Shown: one piece after another, positions 27,859 to 37,632 of the stretch | Layout of the letters: each line of letters begins with the position of its first letter | Position numbering within the stretch: the stretch's first letter is position 1 | Source of the DNA: Gaiellasilicea sp963765705 | GTDB lineage: Bacteria > Actinomycetota > Thermoleophilia > Gaiellales > Gaiellaceae | Assembly: GCA_963765705.1 (NCBI GenBank) | Contig: CAVXXJ010000006.1 | Location: 503,827-567,826, forward strand | Length of the DNA: 64,000 nt | Direction: 5' to 3' | Notes under the pieces: generated by a model | What the model was told of the DNA's origin: nothing | Seen by the model: the letters and a program-made list of their open reading frames with translations, nothing else | Database searches by the model: none | Translations under genes and position numbers: made by a program

Positions 27859-28575
27859 TCAACTGAACTGCTGCACCAACAGCACCGCGGCACCCGTCAA
27901 CGCCAGCGCCATCGCCGTGATCCTGGTCCGCCGCGCATCCAGGCGCCGACCGACCGGGCGCGCCAACACCACCCCCACCGCGGCCGCCGGCGCCAGGAAC
28001 AACGCGTAACGCAGGGTGTGCGGGTCCACCGACCCGGACACCGCCAACGCCGCGAAGCTCAGCACCGACCCGACCAGGAAGAACGCACCCATCGTGCTGC
28101 GCAGCCGCGGCCCGGCGAACCGCTGCCACACCATCGCCATCGGCGGCCCGCCGATCGACGTCGCCGTACCCATCAGCCCCGACACCGCACCCGCGACCAC
28201 CACGGCGCGCGGGGTCGGCTGTGGCCGGAACCCCCACAGGCTCGCGACCACCCCGGCCACCACCATCACCACCACCAGCAGCGCCAAGGGTTTCGCCGGC
28301 AGGACCACCACGAGCATCGCGCCCGCGACCGTGCCGGGCACCCGGCCGACCAGCGCCCACCCCGTGCCACGCAGGTCGAGATGCGTGCCGTCCATGACCA
28401 GCACCGCCGACGTCACCCCACACGCCAACACCAGCAACACGACCGGCACCAGCGACGGCTCGACGAGCGCCACCACAGGCGCGGCGATCAACCCGAGCCC
28501 GAACCCGATCGCCACCTGCAACAACGCGCCCAGCAGGACGACCGCGCAGAGAAGCGCGAAACCCCAAACGCTCAT
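27859..28575 (-). CDS. TauE/SafE-type sulfite or anion exporter family permease
   Basis: A 238-residue membrane protein with about eight helices in two related halves. The family pattern is seen in the N-terminal LLGALLQVAIGFGLGLIAAP and the central VSGLMGTATSIGGPP, typical TauE/SafE repeats. Such permeases export sulfite, sulfoacetate or other small anions. The substrate here is not predictable. It converges on the GAP1-like gene with only six bases between the stops, so it is not part of the vWA/tubulin operon. The start ATG 28575 gives the expected length. Confidence 0.8.
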   Translation of the reverse strand: MSVWGFALLCAVVLLGALLQVAIGFGLGLIAAPVVALVEPSLVPVVLLVLACGVTSAVLVMDGTHLDLRGTGWALVGRVPGTVAGAMLVVVLPAKPLALLVVVMVVAGVVASLWGFRPQPTPRAVVVAGAVSGLMGTATSIGGPPMAMVWQRFAGPRLRSTMGAFFLVGSVLSFAALAVSGSVDPHTLRYALFLAPAAAVGVVLARPVGRRLDARRTRITAMALALTGAAVLLVQQFS

Positions 28576-28711
28576 GGTGTTCTACGGCCTCGCTCCGCTC
28601 GGTGCCGAGCGGACCCAGGGAGGCGGCGTCTTCCCTCCCAGCGCTGCTCGGCGAGGTCGCTTCGCTCCCAGCGCCTCCGCTGCTCGGTCAGTCCAGACGC
28701 CGCCGGCCCGC
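28576..28711. terminator. GC-rich hairpin region between permease and ABC operon
   Basis: Contains a perfect eight-base stem CCGCTCGG-TG-CCGAGCGG at 28595-28612 and two imperfect repeats of a CTCCCAGCGC motif. With no T-run this is not a classical intrinsic terminator, but it lies past the end of the dpp-like operon and before the TauE start, and could stop transcription or fold the mRNA. Confidence 0.35.
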
Positions 28712-29665
28712 TCACAGTGGATGGTGACAGAGTCCGACGTGGCCGTCCCCTCTGGACACCACCGGCGGCGGCTCAGCGCACTCAGCCGTCGCCTTCCAGC
28801 AGCGGGTCCGGAACCGGCAGCCCGACGGCGGGTTCAGCGGCGACGGAATCTCACCCCGCAACAGAATCCGCTCCCCGTCCTCCGGCGACAACCGGGGTGC
28901 CGCCGACATCAGCGCCGCCGTGTACGGGTGCACCGGCCGGTCGAACACCTCCTCCGTCGGCCCCTCCTCGACCACCTTCCCCAGGTACATCACCGACACC
29001 CGGTCCGCCACATGCCGCACCACCGACAGGTCATGCGAGATGAACAGATAGGACACCCCCAGCTCACGCTGCAGCTCCGCCAGCAGGTTCAGCACCTGCG
29101 CCTGCACCGACAGGTCCAACGCCGACACCGGCTCGTCGCACACGATCAGCTCCGGGTTCAACGCCAGCGCCCGCGCGATCCCGATCCGCTGCCGCTGCCC
29201 GCCGGAGAACTCGTTCGGGTACCGGTCCGCGTCGCCCGCCCGCAAACCCACCAGCTCCAGCAGCTCACGTACCCGCCCGGCCCGGTCCGCCGGCGCCGCG
29301 TCCCGGTGGGTGCGCCACGGCTCGCCGATCAGCTCGGCCGCGGTCATCCGCTCGTTCAGTGACGCGTACGGGTCCTGGAACACCATCTGCACCCGCCGCC
29401 GCCACGCCAGCAAATCCTTGCCGCGCAACGTGAACGGGTCCACCTCGCCGAACCGGACCGTGCCGGCGTCCGGGCGGGCCAACATCAACAACACCCGCGC
29501 CAACGTCGACTTCCCGCACCCCGACTCGCCAACCAGCCCGACCGTCTCGCCGCGGCCGATCGTCAGGTCCACACCGTCCAGCGCGGTCAGCTGCTTGCGG
29601 CCGACCCGGAACGACTTACGCAACCCGGTCGCCGCCAGCACCGGCGGGGCCAGAACCTCAGGCAT
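28712..29665 (-). CDS. dppF: Dipeptide/oligopeptide ABC transporter ATPase (DppF type)
   Basis: A 317-residue ABC ATPase. Walker A is GESGCGKST near residue 46, the Q-loop segment is VFQDPYASLN, the signature FSGGQRQR precedes Walker B LIVCDEPVSALD, and the H-loop is ISHDLSVV. The C-terminal oligopeptide-transporter extension with its cysteine-containing FRTRCWKAT segment confirms the peptide/nickel family. It is the last gene of a dppB-C-D-F operon and overlaps dppD by eight bases. Substrate specificity comes from a binding protein that is not present in this window. Confidence 0.9.
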   Translation of the reverse strand: MPEVLAPPVLAATGLRKSFRVGRKQLTALDGVDLTIGRGETVGLVGESGCGKSTLARVLLMLARPDAGTVRFGEVDPFTLRGKDLLAWRRRVQMVFQDPYASLNERMTAAELIGEPWRTHRDAAPADRAGRVRELLELVGLRAGDADRYPNEFSGGQRQRIGIARALALNPELIVCDEPVSALDLSVQAQVLNLLAELQRELGVSYLFISHDLSVVRHVADRVSVMYLGKVVEEGPTEEVFDRPVHPYTAALMSAAPRLSPEDGERILLRGEIPSPLNPPSGCRFRTRCWKATAECAEPPPVVSRGDGHVGLCHHPL

Positions 29666-30635
29666 GGGTCAACTCCTCCGAGAAATGGCAGGCCGCGGCC
29701 CGACCGTCATCCACCAGCGCCAACAGCGGCCGCTCCTCGACACACCGGTCAGCGGCGAGCGGGCAGCGGGCCTGGAACACACACCCCGACGGGATCGCCG
29801 ACAGCTCCGGCGGGCTACCACCGACCGCCGGCAACGGCTCACCCTTCCGCGCATGCTCGGGCACCGAGTCCAACAACCCCTTCGTGTAGGGGTGCCGCGG
29901 CCGGTCGAACACCTCCCGAACCGGGCCGGTCTCCACCACGTTCCCCGCATACATCACCGCGACGTCATCGGCCCGCTCGGCCACCAACGCCAGGTCATGG
30001 GTGATCAACACGACCGCCATGTCCCGCTCGGTCTGCAGATCCCGCAACAACTGCATGATCTGCGCCTGCACCGTCACATCCAACGCCGTCGTCGGCTCGT
30101 CGGCGAGCAGCACGTCCGGGCCCAACGCGACCGCCATCGCGATCAGCAGCCGCTGGCGCATCCCACCCGAGAACTGGTGCGGATACGACCGGTACCGTGC
30201 CGCCGGCTCCGGGATCCCGACCCGCGCCATCAGCTCGACCGCCTTCGCGCGCGCGGCCCGACGGGACAGTCCCTCATGGATCCGGAACGGTTCGGCCAAC
30301 TGCCGGCCCACCGGCTGCACCGGGTTGAGTGCGGTGAGCGCGTCCTGGAACACGATCGCCAGCTTCGGCCCGGCGAGCTCCCGCCGCCCCGCCCGGCTCA
30401 ACGCCAGCACATCCGTGCCGCCAAGACGCACCGCGCCGCCGGACACCTCGGCCACCGGATCCAGCAACCCGACGATCGACTGCGCCGTCAACGACTTCCC
30501 GCACCCCGACTCGCCGAGCAACGCCAGCGTCCGTCCCTTGTGCACGGTGAAACTGACGTCGTCCACCGCCCGCAACACCCCACCAGGCGTGTGCAGGTCA
30601 ACCGTCAAACCCTCGACCGACAGCGCCGCCGTCAT
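29658..30635 (-). CDS. dppD: Dipeptide/oligopeptide ABC transporter ATPase (DppD type)
   Basis: A 325-residue ABC ATPase with Walker A GESGCGKSL near residue 36, the VFQDALTALNP Q-loop, signature FSGGMRQR, Walker B VLLADEPTTALD and H-loop ITHDLALV. The C-terminal FQARCPLA segment matches the peptide-transporter extension. ATG 30635 overlaps the end of dppC (ATGA), showing coupled translation. A much longer open frame upstream is antisense or out-of-frame reading of dppC. Confidence 0.9.
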   Translation of the reverse strand: MTAALSVEGLTVDLHTPGGVLRAVDDVSFTVHKGRTLALLGESGCGKSLTAQSIVGLLDPVAEVSGGAVRLGGTDVLALSRAGRRELAGPKLAIVFQDALTALNPVQPVGRQLAEPFRIHEGLSRRAARAKAVELMARVGIPEPAARYRSYPHQFSGGMRQRLLIAMAVALGPDVLLADEPTTALDVTVQAQIMQLLRDLQTERDMAVVLITHDLALVAERADDVAVMYAGNVVETGPVREVFDRPRHPYTKGLLDSVPEHARKGEPLPAVGGSPPELSAIPSGCVFQARCPLAADRCVEERPLLALVDDGRAAACHFSEELTHA

Positions 30636-31546
30636 GCCGTCACCTCCGTGACCCCGCCGCGGCGCCGCTTCGCCATCGTCAGCCGCCACCGCTGCTTCGG
30701 ATCGGTCGCCAGCCGCACCCACGCCGCCAGAATCGTCGCCGACACCGTCGTCACCACGATCGCCACCCCCGGCAGCACCGCGATCCACCACGCCGTCTGC
30801 AGGTACTGGCGGCCCTGCGCCACCATCAACCCCCAGCTCACGTCCGGCGGCTGGATCCCGATCCCCAGGAACGACAGCGACGACTCCGACAACATCACGA
30901 AACAGAAGTCCAACGTCGCCACCGTCAACAACGTCGGCAGCACGATCGGCAGCAGGTGCCGGTAGATCGTCGGCCAGGCCCGGGTGCCGAACGTGCGGGC
31001 CGCGTCCACGAACAACCGCGTCCGCAGCTCCGCCGACTCCGCCCGCGCCGTACGCAGGTAGATCGGGATCCTGGCGAACGCGAGAATCAGCACGATGTTG
31101 GCCGCCGACGGCGCGAACACATACAGCACCACCACCGCCAGCAGCAGCGACGGGAACGACAGGATCACGTCCGCGACCCGCATCGCCAGGCTCTCCCGCC
31201 AGCCGCCGTGGTAGCCGGCCCACATGCCGAGCGCCGACCCCACCACCAGCGAGCACAGCACCGCCGGCACCGCCACCGACAACGTCGTCCCCGCCGCCTC
31301 GACGAGCCGGGCCAGCACGCTGCGGCCCAACACGTCGGTGCCGAGCAACCCGAAGAAACCGTGGTCGAACGACGGTGGCCGCAGTGACGCCCGCAGGTCC
31401 TGCCGCGTCGCCCGGTCCCCGATCAACCACGGTCCGAGCAGCGCCGTCAGCACCACCAGACCGAGGATCACTGCGGCCACGGCCGCGAACTTGTCCTTAC
31501 CGAGCAGCTGCCACCACTTCTGCCGGCCACGTTTCACAGCTGGCAC
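30632..31546 (-). CDS. dppC: Dipeptide/oligopeptide ABC transporter permease (DppC type)
   Basis: A 304-residue inner-membrane permease with an N-terminal helix (AAVAAVILGLVVLTALLG), the external loop containing FGLLGTDVLGRSVLARL, and five helices in the BPD_transp_1 domain. The ATPase-coupling EAA-type loop appears as VDAARTFGTRAWPTIYRHL. It forms a channel with DppB. The gene is intact and coupled to dppD; the partner dppB upstream is truncated. Confidence 0.88.
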   Translation of the reverse strand: MPAVKRGRQKWWQLLGKDKFAAVAAVILGLVVLTALLGPWLIGDRATRQDLRASLRPPSFDHGFFGLLGTDVLGRSVLARLVEAAGTTLSVAVPAVLCSLVVGSALGMWAGYHGGWRESLAMRVADVILSFPSLLLAVVVLYVFAPSAANIVLILAFARIPIYLRTARAESAELRTRLFVDAARTFGTRAWPTIYRHLLPIVLPTLLTVATLDFCFVMLSESSLSFLGIGIQPPDVSWGLMVAQGRQYLQTAWWIAVLPGVAIVVTTVSATILAAWVRLATDPKQRWRLTMAKRRRGGVTEVTA

Positions 31547-31586
31547 GTCAGTGGACTAGTTGGCTGTTGCGGTCATTGTCAGGCTC

Positions 31587-32085
31587 CTATGCCGCGACCG
31601 GTTGGCGGACACGCGCGTCGATCAGCGCGTAGCAGATGTCGATGACGATGTTCAGCACGAAGATCGTGACCGCGGTCAGCAGCACCGCGGCCTGCAACAC
31701 GGCGAAGTCCCGCTGCAGGATCGAGTCGATCATCAGCTTGCCGATACCCGGCCACCCGAAGATCGTCTCCACCACCACCGCCCCGTTGACCAAACCAATG
31801 GTGAGATCGCCGGCGACGGTCAACACCGGGGTCGTGGCGTTACGCAGCGCGTGCCCGAACACCACCCGTTTCTCGCTGGCGCCCTTGCTGCGCGCCACCT
31901 TCACATACGGCGCCGACAGCGCACCCACCATCGCGCCGCGCACCACCTGCACCAGCACCCCGAACGGGCGGATCAGCAGCGTGGCGACCGGCAGCACCCA
32001 CACCTCGAACCCACCATCCACACCGGACGTCGGCAGCAGACCGAGGCTCACCCCGAACACCAGCACACCCATGATCGCGATGCGT
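31587..32085 (-). CDS. dppB: DppB-type permease, C-terminal part only
   Basis: Encodes the last 160 residues of a DppB permease. The EAA-type loop reads VKVARSKGASEKRVVFGHAL, followed by GLVNGAVVVETIFGWPGIGKL and a final helix, both typical of DppB. The N-terminal half, about 150 residues, is missing. Upstream of about 32,085 the DNA belongs to an FAD-dependent oxidase on the same strand in another frame. The true 5' end and the binding-protein gene of this operon have been lost or lie elsewhere, which I read as a join between unlinked sequences. Confidence 0.8.
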
Positions 32086-33215
32086 GAGCGCCCCGCCGCC
32101 CTCGTGCGGACGGCCGAGCGCGCCGCCCAGCTGTCGGAGCTCGGCGAGCAGCAGCGAGGTCGTCGCCCCAGGGCCCACCTCGGAGAGGAACGCGTCGATC
32201 GCGGTGTCGGGGAGCGATTCAAGCATCGCGGTGTCAGACACGAACGGGGCACCACCCTCTGGGTCCATGTGCAGGCGCACAAGCGACTTGGCCGGGACCC
32301 GGCCAAAGGTGTCGATCTCGGGGCGCAGTGCGCGGAGGCCATGCAACAGTTCCTGCCCGCGTTCGTCGGACCCGAGCACGGCCCCGTCGATCACCGCAAG
32401 CGAGCGGCCGCGAAGCGGGGCAGGCATCTCCGGCACCGGAGGCACCCGCAGGATGCGGAACGCGGTCGTCACGTCGTCCGGAGCCGAGGGTCCCCAGGCC
32501 GCCCATTCCCGCAACACCTTCTCGCTGTCGTTGATGTCCCAGATCAGCATGCCGGCGTACGCCGTCGCGATCGGATACATGCGGAACTCCAGCGCAGTGA
32601 CCACGCCGAAGTTGCCGCCACCGCCGCGAACCGCCCAGAACAGCTCGGGGTTGGCGGTGGCGTCCGCGCGCACGAGCGTGCCGTCGCCGATGACCACTTC
32701 CACCGCGGTCAGGCTGTTGGTGGCCAGGCCGAGCCTGCGCGCGTACCAGCCGATCCCCCCGCCCAGCGAGTAGCCGGCGATGCCGACGTCCGGCGCGGAA
32801 CCGTGCAGTACCGCCATCCCATGGGTTGCGGCCGCGTCGACGGCCGGTTCCCAGATGGCGCCGCCCTCGACCCGAACGATTCCGCGGGTCGGGTCGGAGA
32901 TCACCATGTTGAGGTGAAAGGTGTGTACGAGCACCACGTCGTCGAGGCCTCGGGCGGCAAGTGGCGCCGCGTTGTGACCGGTGCTCTGCGGGGCGATCCG
33001 TAGACCGGCCTCGGCTGCGACGCGGACCACCGCGCCGACCTCCGCGGCCGTCCGTGGGAAAGCCACGGCAGCCGGACGCTGGTCGACCGCCACATTCCAA
33101 GGGAGTCTGGCGGCGTCGTAGCCGGGGTCGCCGGGCAGGTGCAGGTTGCCACCGCAGAGACCGCGCAGGTAGGCGGCTGGGCTGGCAGCGGCTCGAGACT
33201 CAGCTCCATGGTCAT
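32085..33215 (-). CDS. FAD-linked oxidase (berberine-bridge-like), C-terminus missing
   Basis: Oxidises an alcohol or sugar-like substrate with FAD. The FAD-binding half is clear: PQSTGHNAAP near the N-terminus, then GYSLGGGIGWYARR (the PP-loop region), FWAVRGGGGNFGVV, and a substrate-domain segment through GRPHEGGG. ATG 33215 has GAAGGAG seven bases upstream. An indel near 33180 displaces the first 13 codons from the rest. The expected last 80-100 residues, including the BBE-type motif, are replaced by the dppB fragment at about 32,085. Divergent from the AfsR-type regulator, which may control it. Confidence 0.8.
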
Positions 33216-33276
33216 GGTCAAGCTCCTTCGTTCCGTCAGGGTCAGTCCTTGTCGGTGCCCTGTTGTTGGACCGACC

Positions 33277-33312
33277 TTGACGTGAGTCGCTTGGCGTTGA
33301 CTGGGACTTGAC
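33277..33312. promoter_or_regulatory. Repeated TTGAC motifs in a divergent promoter (SARP-like)
   Basis: Three TTGAC copies start at 33277, 33297 and 33308 on the plus strand. The last two are 11 bases apart and extend to TTGACT, the spacing expected for SARP/AfsR-type regulators that bind heptamer direct repeats on one DNA face. They lie between the FAD oxidase and the AfsR-type gene, so autoregulation is plausible. Confidence 0.4.
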
Positions 33313-33347
33313 TTGGAGCGCGCGGGTGTTGGGAGCCGTCCTTGCCT

Positions 33348-35734
33348 ATGCTGCGATGCGTGGAGGTGGCAGTCCTCGGACCGATCGAGGTGCGGCTGGG
33401 TGGGCGCGCGGTGGACTTGGGGACGCCCAAGCAGCGGGCCCTGGTCGCTGCGCTTGCGCTGTCCCAGGGTCGGCCGGTGTCTGTCGACGCGATCGTCGAC
33501 CTGCTGTGGGGAGACGGGCCGCCGCCGGGCGTGACCGCAACCCTGCAGGCCTACGTCTCCGGCCTGCGGCGGGTGATCGAACCAGAGCGGGAGCGACGTG
33601 CCCCCGCGACCGTGCTGGTCACCGTCGCACCTGGATACGCGCTCCGGGTTTCCGACGCCGAGGTGGACACCCAGCTGTTCGAGCGGACCGTGTCCGAGCA
33701 GCACCGCCGGCTCAAAGCGTCGCCCCTCGCACCGAGCTTGCTCTCCGTCGCCGACCTGAGCGACGCGGCGTCCCAGCTGCACTCTTGCCTGGAACTCTGG
33801 CGCGGAACGCCGTACGGCGAGCTCGAGGATGCGGCCCCGGCGGTGGCGGAGCGGGCCCGGCTCGAGGAACTGAGACTGGTCGCACTCGAGGATCGGGCTG
33901 TCGCCGAGCTGGCGCTGGGCCACCATCGGACGATCGCCGCCGAGCTGGAGGCGATGACCGCCGCACACCCGCTTCGCGAGCGCCTGTGGGGCTTGCGGGC
34001 CTTGGCGCTGACCAGGTCAGGGCGGCAGGCCGATGCCCTCGACGTGCTGCGGCAGGTACGCGAGGTACTCGCCGACGAGCTCGGGCTGGAGCCCGGCGGG
34101 GAGCTGCGAGACCTCCAGAAAGCGGTGCTTCAGCAGGATCCTGCGCTGGACTGGATGCCGCCGCCCGAGGGGCTGGCGTCGTCTCGAGCAATCGGCTGTG
34201 CCCGAGCCCGAGCCTAGGCCCGCATCGCCTCCACGGGTGGACCCCGTCACGTCGTGGCCGATGGTCGGACGCGACCGCGACCTCGCGGCGCTGACTCGAA
34301 CGCTCCAGGCCGCCGACGACGGCACCCCGTCGTACGCCGTGCTGACCGGAGAGCCCGGCATCGGCAAGAGCCGGCTCGCATCCGAGCTCGTCGCACACGC
34401 GAGGCAGATCGGCCGGACCCAGGTCCTGATCGGCCGATGCTCCCAGGACGACGGCGCGCCGCCGCTGTGGCCATGGGCGACCGTTCTGGAAGCGCTGGGC
34501 GCGGAACTGCCGGCGTACCAGGATGGCGAGGACGAGGGCGCGCAGTTCCGCGCCTGGGAACAGATCACCAGGACGATTCGTGGCGCCGCAGCCGACAAAA
34601 CGTTGCTCCTCGTCATCGACGACCTGCACTGGGCCGACACCTCCACGCTCCGCGTGCTTCGGCTGCTCGCCGAGACCGCGGACGACGACCGCCTGATGGT
34701 GCTCACCACCTGGCGGGCGCATCCAGAGCCAACCGGAGAGCTTGCCGACGTCGCGGAAGTCCTCGCCCGGCGCCACGCCCTCCGCCTCGAGCTCGACGGC
34801 CTCCCGGCCGACGCGGTCGCCGAGGTGTTCGAGACCGTGTCCCACAACCGACCGTCGGACCGGCAGGCCGAGGAACTCCGCGCACGCACGGACGGCAACC
34901 CGTTCTTTCTCGTCGAGTACGCCAGGCTGGCCGGTGAGCGTGCCGACCTCGGCAGCCTCCTCGGCGAGGACAATCCGCCCACTGCGGTCGCGGAGGTGCT
35001 GAAGCGCCGGCTGGCCCGACTGCCCGCGGACACCGTGAGTGCGCTGCGATCGGCAGCCCTGATCGGTCGGCAGTTCGACAGCCCGACCCTGGCCGCGGTC
35101 ACCGGCATCGACGAGGACGACCTTCTCGACGTGGTGGAGCCGGCCCAGGCGGCCGGCCTGGTGAGGGAGGACGGCGTCGACCGGTTCTTGTTCGCGCACG
35201 CGCTGGTCCGCGACACCCTGCGGCTTGGTCTGACGGCCTCTCGCCGGGCTCGTGCCCACGCCCGAGTGGCCGAGGCCCTGTCCGACCAGGACGGCCGGGA
35301 GTCGGAGGAGGCGTGGCACTGGCGGGAGGCCGGGCCGTCGTACGCACGCCGGGCCTGGCGCTCGGCAGTCGCCGCCTCGGAGGAGGCCCGGCGCCTGCAC
35401 GCGCACGACCGTGCAATGGAGCTTCTCCGGCAGGCGATCGACTCACTGGACCAGGATCCGGCGGCGACTCCGGCAGAGCGGTACGACGTCCTGATGGGGC
35501 TCGTCGAGGCGGCTCGCTGGGCGGCGCAGTGGCCCGAGCTGACCCGCACCGTCGAGGAGGCGATCGACGTCGCCGAGTCGATGGGGGATGAGGAACTGGT
35601 GGCCCGTGCGGCCATCTCGACGACGCAGGGAACCCTGTGGACGTCCGCCGCGCCCGGCCAGCTCAACGACCGCGTGATCGGAGCCCTGCGTCGGAGCCTC
35701 GACCGGCTGCCCGCCGTCGACGGCTCCCTGCGCT
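33348..35734 (+). CDS. AfsR-type regulator (BTAD plus AAA/NB ATPase), truncated and frameshifted
   Basis: Large transcriptional activator. The N-terminus has a winged-helix DNA-binding domain (VAVLGPIEVRLGG, TPKQRALVAALAL), followed by the bacterial transcriptional activator domain to about residue 265. An indel near 34190 shifts the frame. The ATPase domain then begins at MVGRDRDLAAL with Walker A GEPGIGKSRL and Walker B LLLVIDDLHWAD, followed by helical repeats. It breaks off near 35,734 where alphaproteobacterial DNA begins; the C-terminal repeats and any LuxR-type domain are missing. ATG 33348 is the best start, GTG 33360 an alternative. Confidence 0.85.
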
Positions 35735-36854
35735 CGCCGACCGGATCGTCACCACCTCGCCGACGTCACGGTGTCCACCAATCTCGGACCGTGGGTCAAC
35801 CGCCGCGGATTGTTCGCGCGCGAAAAGCTCGCCGACACGTTCAAGAGCGAGCGCATTCCCTCCACGTTCAACTGGGACTTCTCGCCGAAGGGCCAGCACA
35901 TCGAGCTCGGCATCGCCGAGATGAACCTGTTCATCCTGCTGTCGGCGCTCGGGCTCTCGCATTCGATCGATCGGCGAGCGCCTGATCCCGATCGGCACGC
36001 TCTACGATCCCTTCATCCAGCGCGGCCTCGATGCGCTGAACTATGCCTGCTACCAGGATGCCCGCTTCATCCTGGTGGCGACGCCGTCGGGCGTGACGCT
36101 GGCGCCGGAGGGCGGCGCGCATCAGTCGATCGCGACGCCGCTGATCGGCATGGCGCAGGACGGGCTTGCGGCGTTCGAGCCGGCCTTCGTCGACGAGCTC
36201 GCGGTGATCCTGCGCTTGGCGTTCGACTACATCCAGCGCGCCGGCGAGGGCGATGCCGACGAGCGCACCTGGCTGCGCGACGAGACCGGCGGCTCGGTTT
36301 ATCTGCGGCTTTCGACGCGCCCGATCGAGCAGCCGAAGCGCGCGATGACGCCGGAGCTCGCGCGCAGGCGATCGTCGACGGCGCCTACTGGCTGCGCAAG
36401 CCCGGGCCGAACTGCCGAGGTCGTCGTCGCCTATACCGGCGCGGTCGCGCCCGAGGCGATCGAGGCGGTCGGCCTGATGGCGGAGGACCGGCGCGACGTC
36501 GGGCTGCTCGCCGTGACCTCGGCGGACCGGCTCAACGCCGGCTGGACCGCGGCGCAGCGCGCGCGCGAGCGCGGCCTCGTCCATGCCCGCTAGCCATATC
36601 GAGAGGCTGCTCGCCGACGTGCCGCCGCATTGCGGCATCGGTCACGGTGCTCGATGGCCATCCGGCGACGCTCGCCTGGCTCGGCGCGGTGCACGGCCAT
36701 CGCATGCGGCCGCTCGGCGTCGAGCATTTCGGCCAGACCGGCACGATCGCCGACCTCTATCGGCACTACGGCATCGACGCCAATGCTCGTCGTCGCGGCG
36801 GCAGCGACGCTCACGCCCGGCCGCCCGATCCGGCATTTGAAAGCGCTGCCGTAA
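35730..36854 (+). CDS. Transketolase / PDH E1-like protein, C-terminal part, frameshifted
   Basis: C-terminal two domains of a thiamine-diphosphate enzyme. After the join it reads ADRIVTTSPDVTVSTNLG, then FNWDFSPKGQHIELGIAE, GTLYDPFIQRGLDALNYA and TPSGVTLAPEGGAHQS, typical of the pyrimidine-binding domain of transketolase-like and homodimeric E1 proteins. It ends with a transketolase C domain (VTVLDGHPATLAWLGAVHG). Indels near 35960, 36360, 36590 and 36640 split it. The first several hundred residues, including the thiamine diphosphate domain, are absent. Codon choice and relatives are alphaproteobacterial, unlike everything to the left. Confidence 0.7.
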
Positions 36855-36864
36855 GCGCGACTCC

Positions 36865-37389
36865 TTACAAGATCGCCAGCACCAGCGCGGGAACGAGCGC
36901 GCAGCCGGTCGCGACCGCCGCGTAAGGCAGCGCCTTGTCATCCGGCACCTGCATCAGCAGCGGCAATCCGATCCAGAACAGGTAGAGACCGTAGACACCC
37001 AGGATGAGCAGGAAGTTCAGGCCCGGGATCAGCAGGAAAATGCCCGCAAGCCACAGCGGCGTGTGCGAGTAGACCGACAGCTTGAGCGCGTTGTCAAAGT
37101 TCTTCCGGCCGCCGAATCTCGGCGCGAGCACATTGATCACGCACGCGATGATGTAGACCATCACAAAGGTCAACAGATAGACGACGACCATGCGCACCAG
37201 GCTGGGTACGATCGGCGCATAGTCCCCGATGAAGGATTGGCCGATGAAGCGAGCAACCTCCGGGATGGCTGCGAGGATGGCGACATAATCGATAAACAGA
37301 TCGGAGGGCGTCTTCGGCTCCTGCTCGATCACCTTCCATTCCGACCGCGGCGTCAGCAGGAGCGCCCGGACCCGTCGAACCAGCTTCAT
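36865..37389 (-). CDS. Yip1-family membrane protein
   Basis: A 174-residue membrane protein with five helices. The N-terminal cytoplasmic LLLTPRSEWKVIEQEP is the common opening of bacterial YIP1-domain proteins, and helices follow from YVAILAAIPEVARF to the C-terminal AAVATGCALVPALVLAIL. Function in bacteria is not known. I chose ATG 37389 because the homologous pattern begins at MKLVRRVRALL; the frame extends a further 20 codons upstream. It converges with the transketolase-like gene with 10 bases between. Confidence 0.78.
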   Translation of the reverse strand: MKLVRRVRALLLTPRSEWKVIEQEPKTPSDLFIDYVAILAAIPEVARFIGQSFIGDYAPIVPSLVRMVVVYLLTFVMVYIIACVINVLAPRFGGRKNFDNALKLSVYSHTPLWLAGIFLLIPGLNFLLILGVYGLYLFWIGLPLLMQVPDDKALPYAAVATGCALVPALVLAIL

Positions 37390-37632
37390 TACGTCGTCCT
37401 TGTCCCTGAAGTCATCGAGGCCCCCGCGCCGAAGCGCCCGGACCCACAATCATCGTGTTTGGTGCGTTCCTGTTGCCCGATGAGACGGGCTTCGCGCAAT
37501 CATTTCCGTCAACAAATCTTTCGGGGTTGTCACCCCGAACTCCGAGTTAGGGTGACCGGCTGACCCAGCGCAGCCCTTATACCCTATTCAATAAATCTCC
37601 AGAGAATCTCCAAGCAGCGCCCAGATCGGCCA

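Noticed and set aside
35700..35800. Horizontal transfer between actinobacterium and alphaproteobacterium
   Set aside because: Both genes at the border are cut mid-domain, there is no integrase, tRNA or repeat at the border, and other cut genes occur in the contig; a chimera is simpler.
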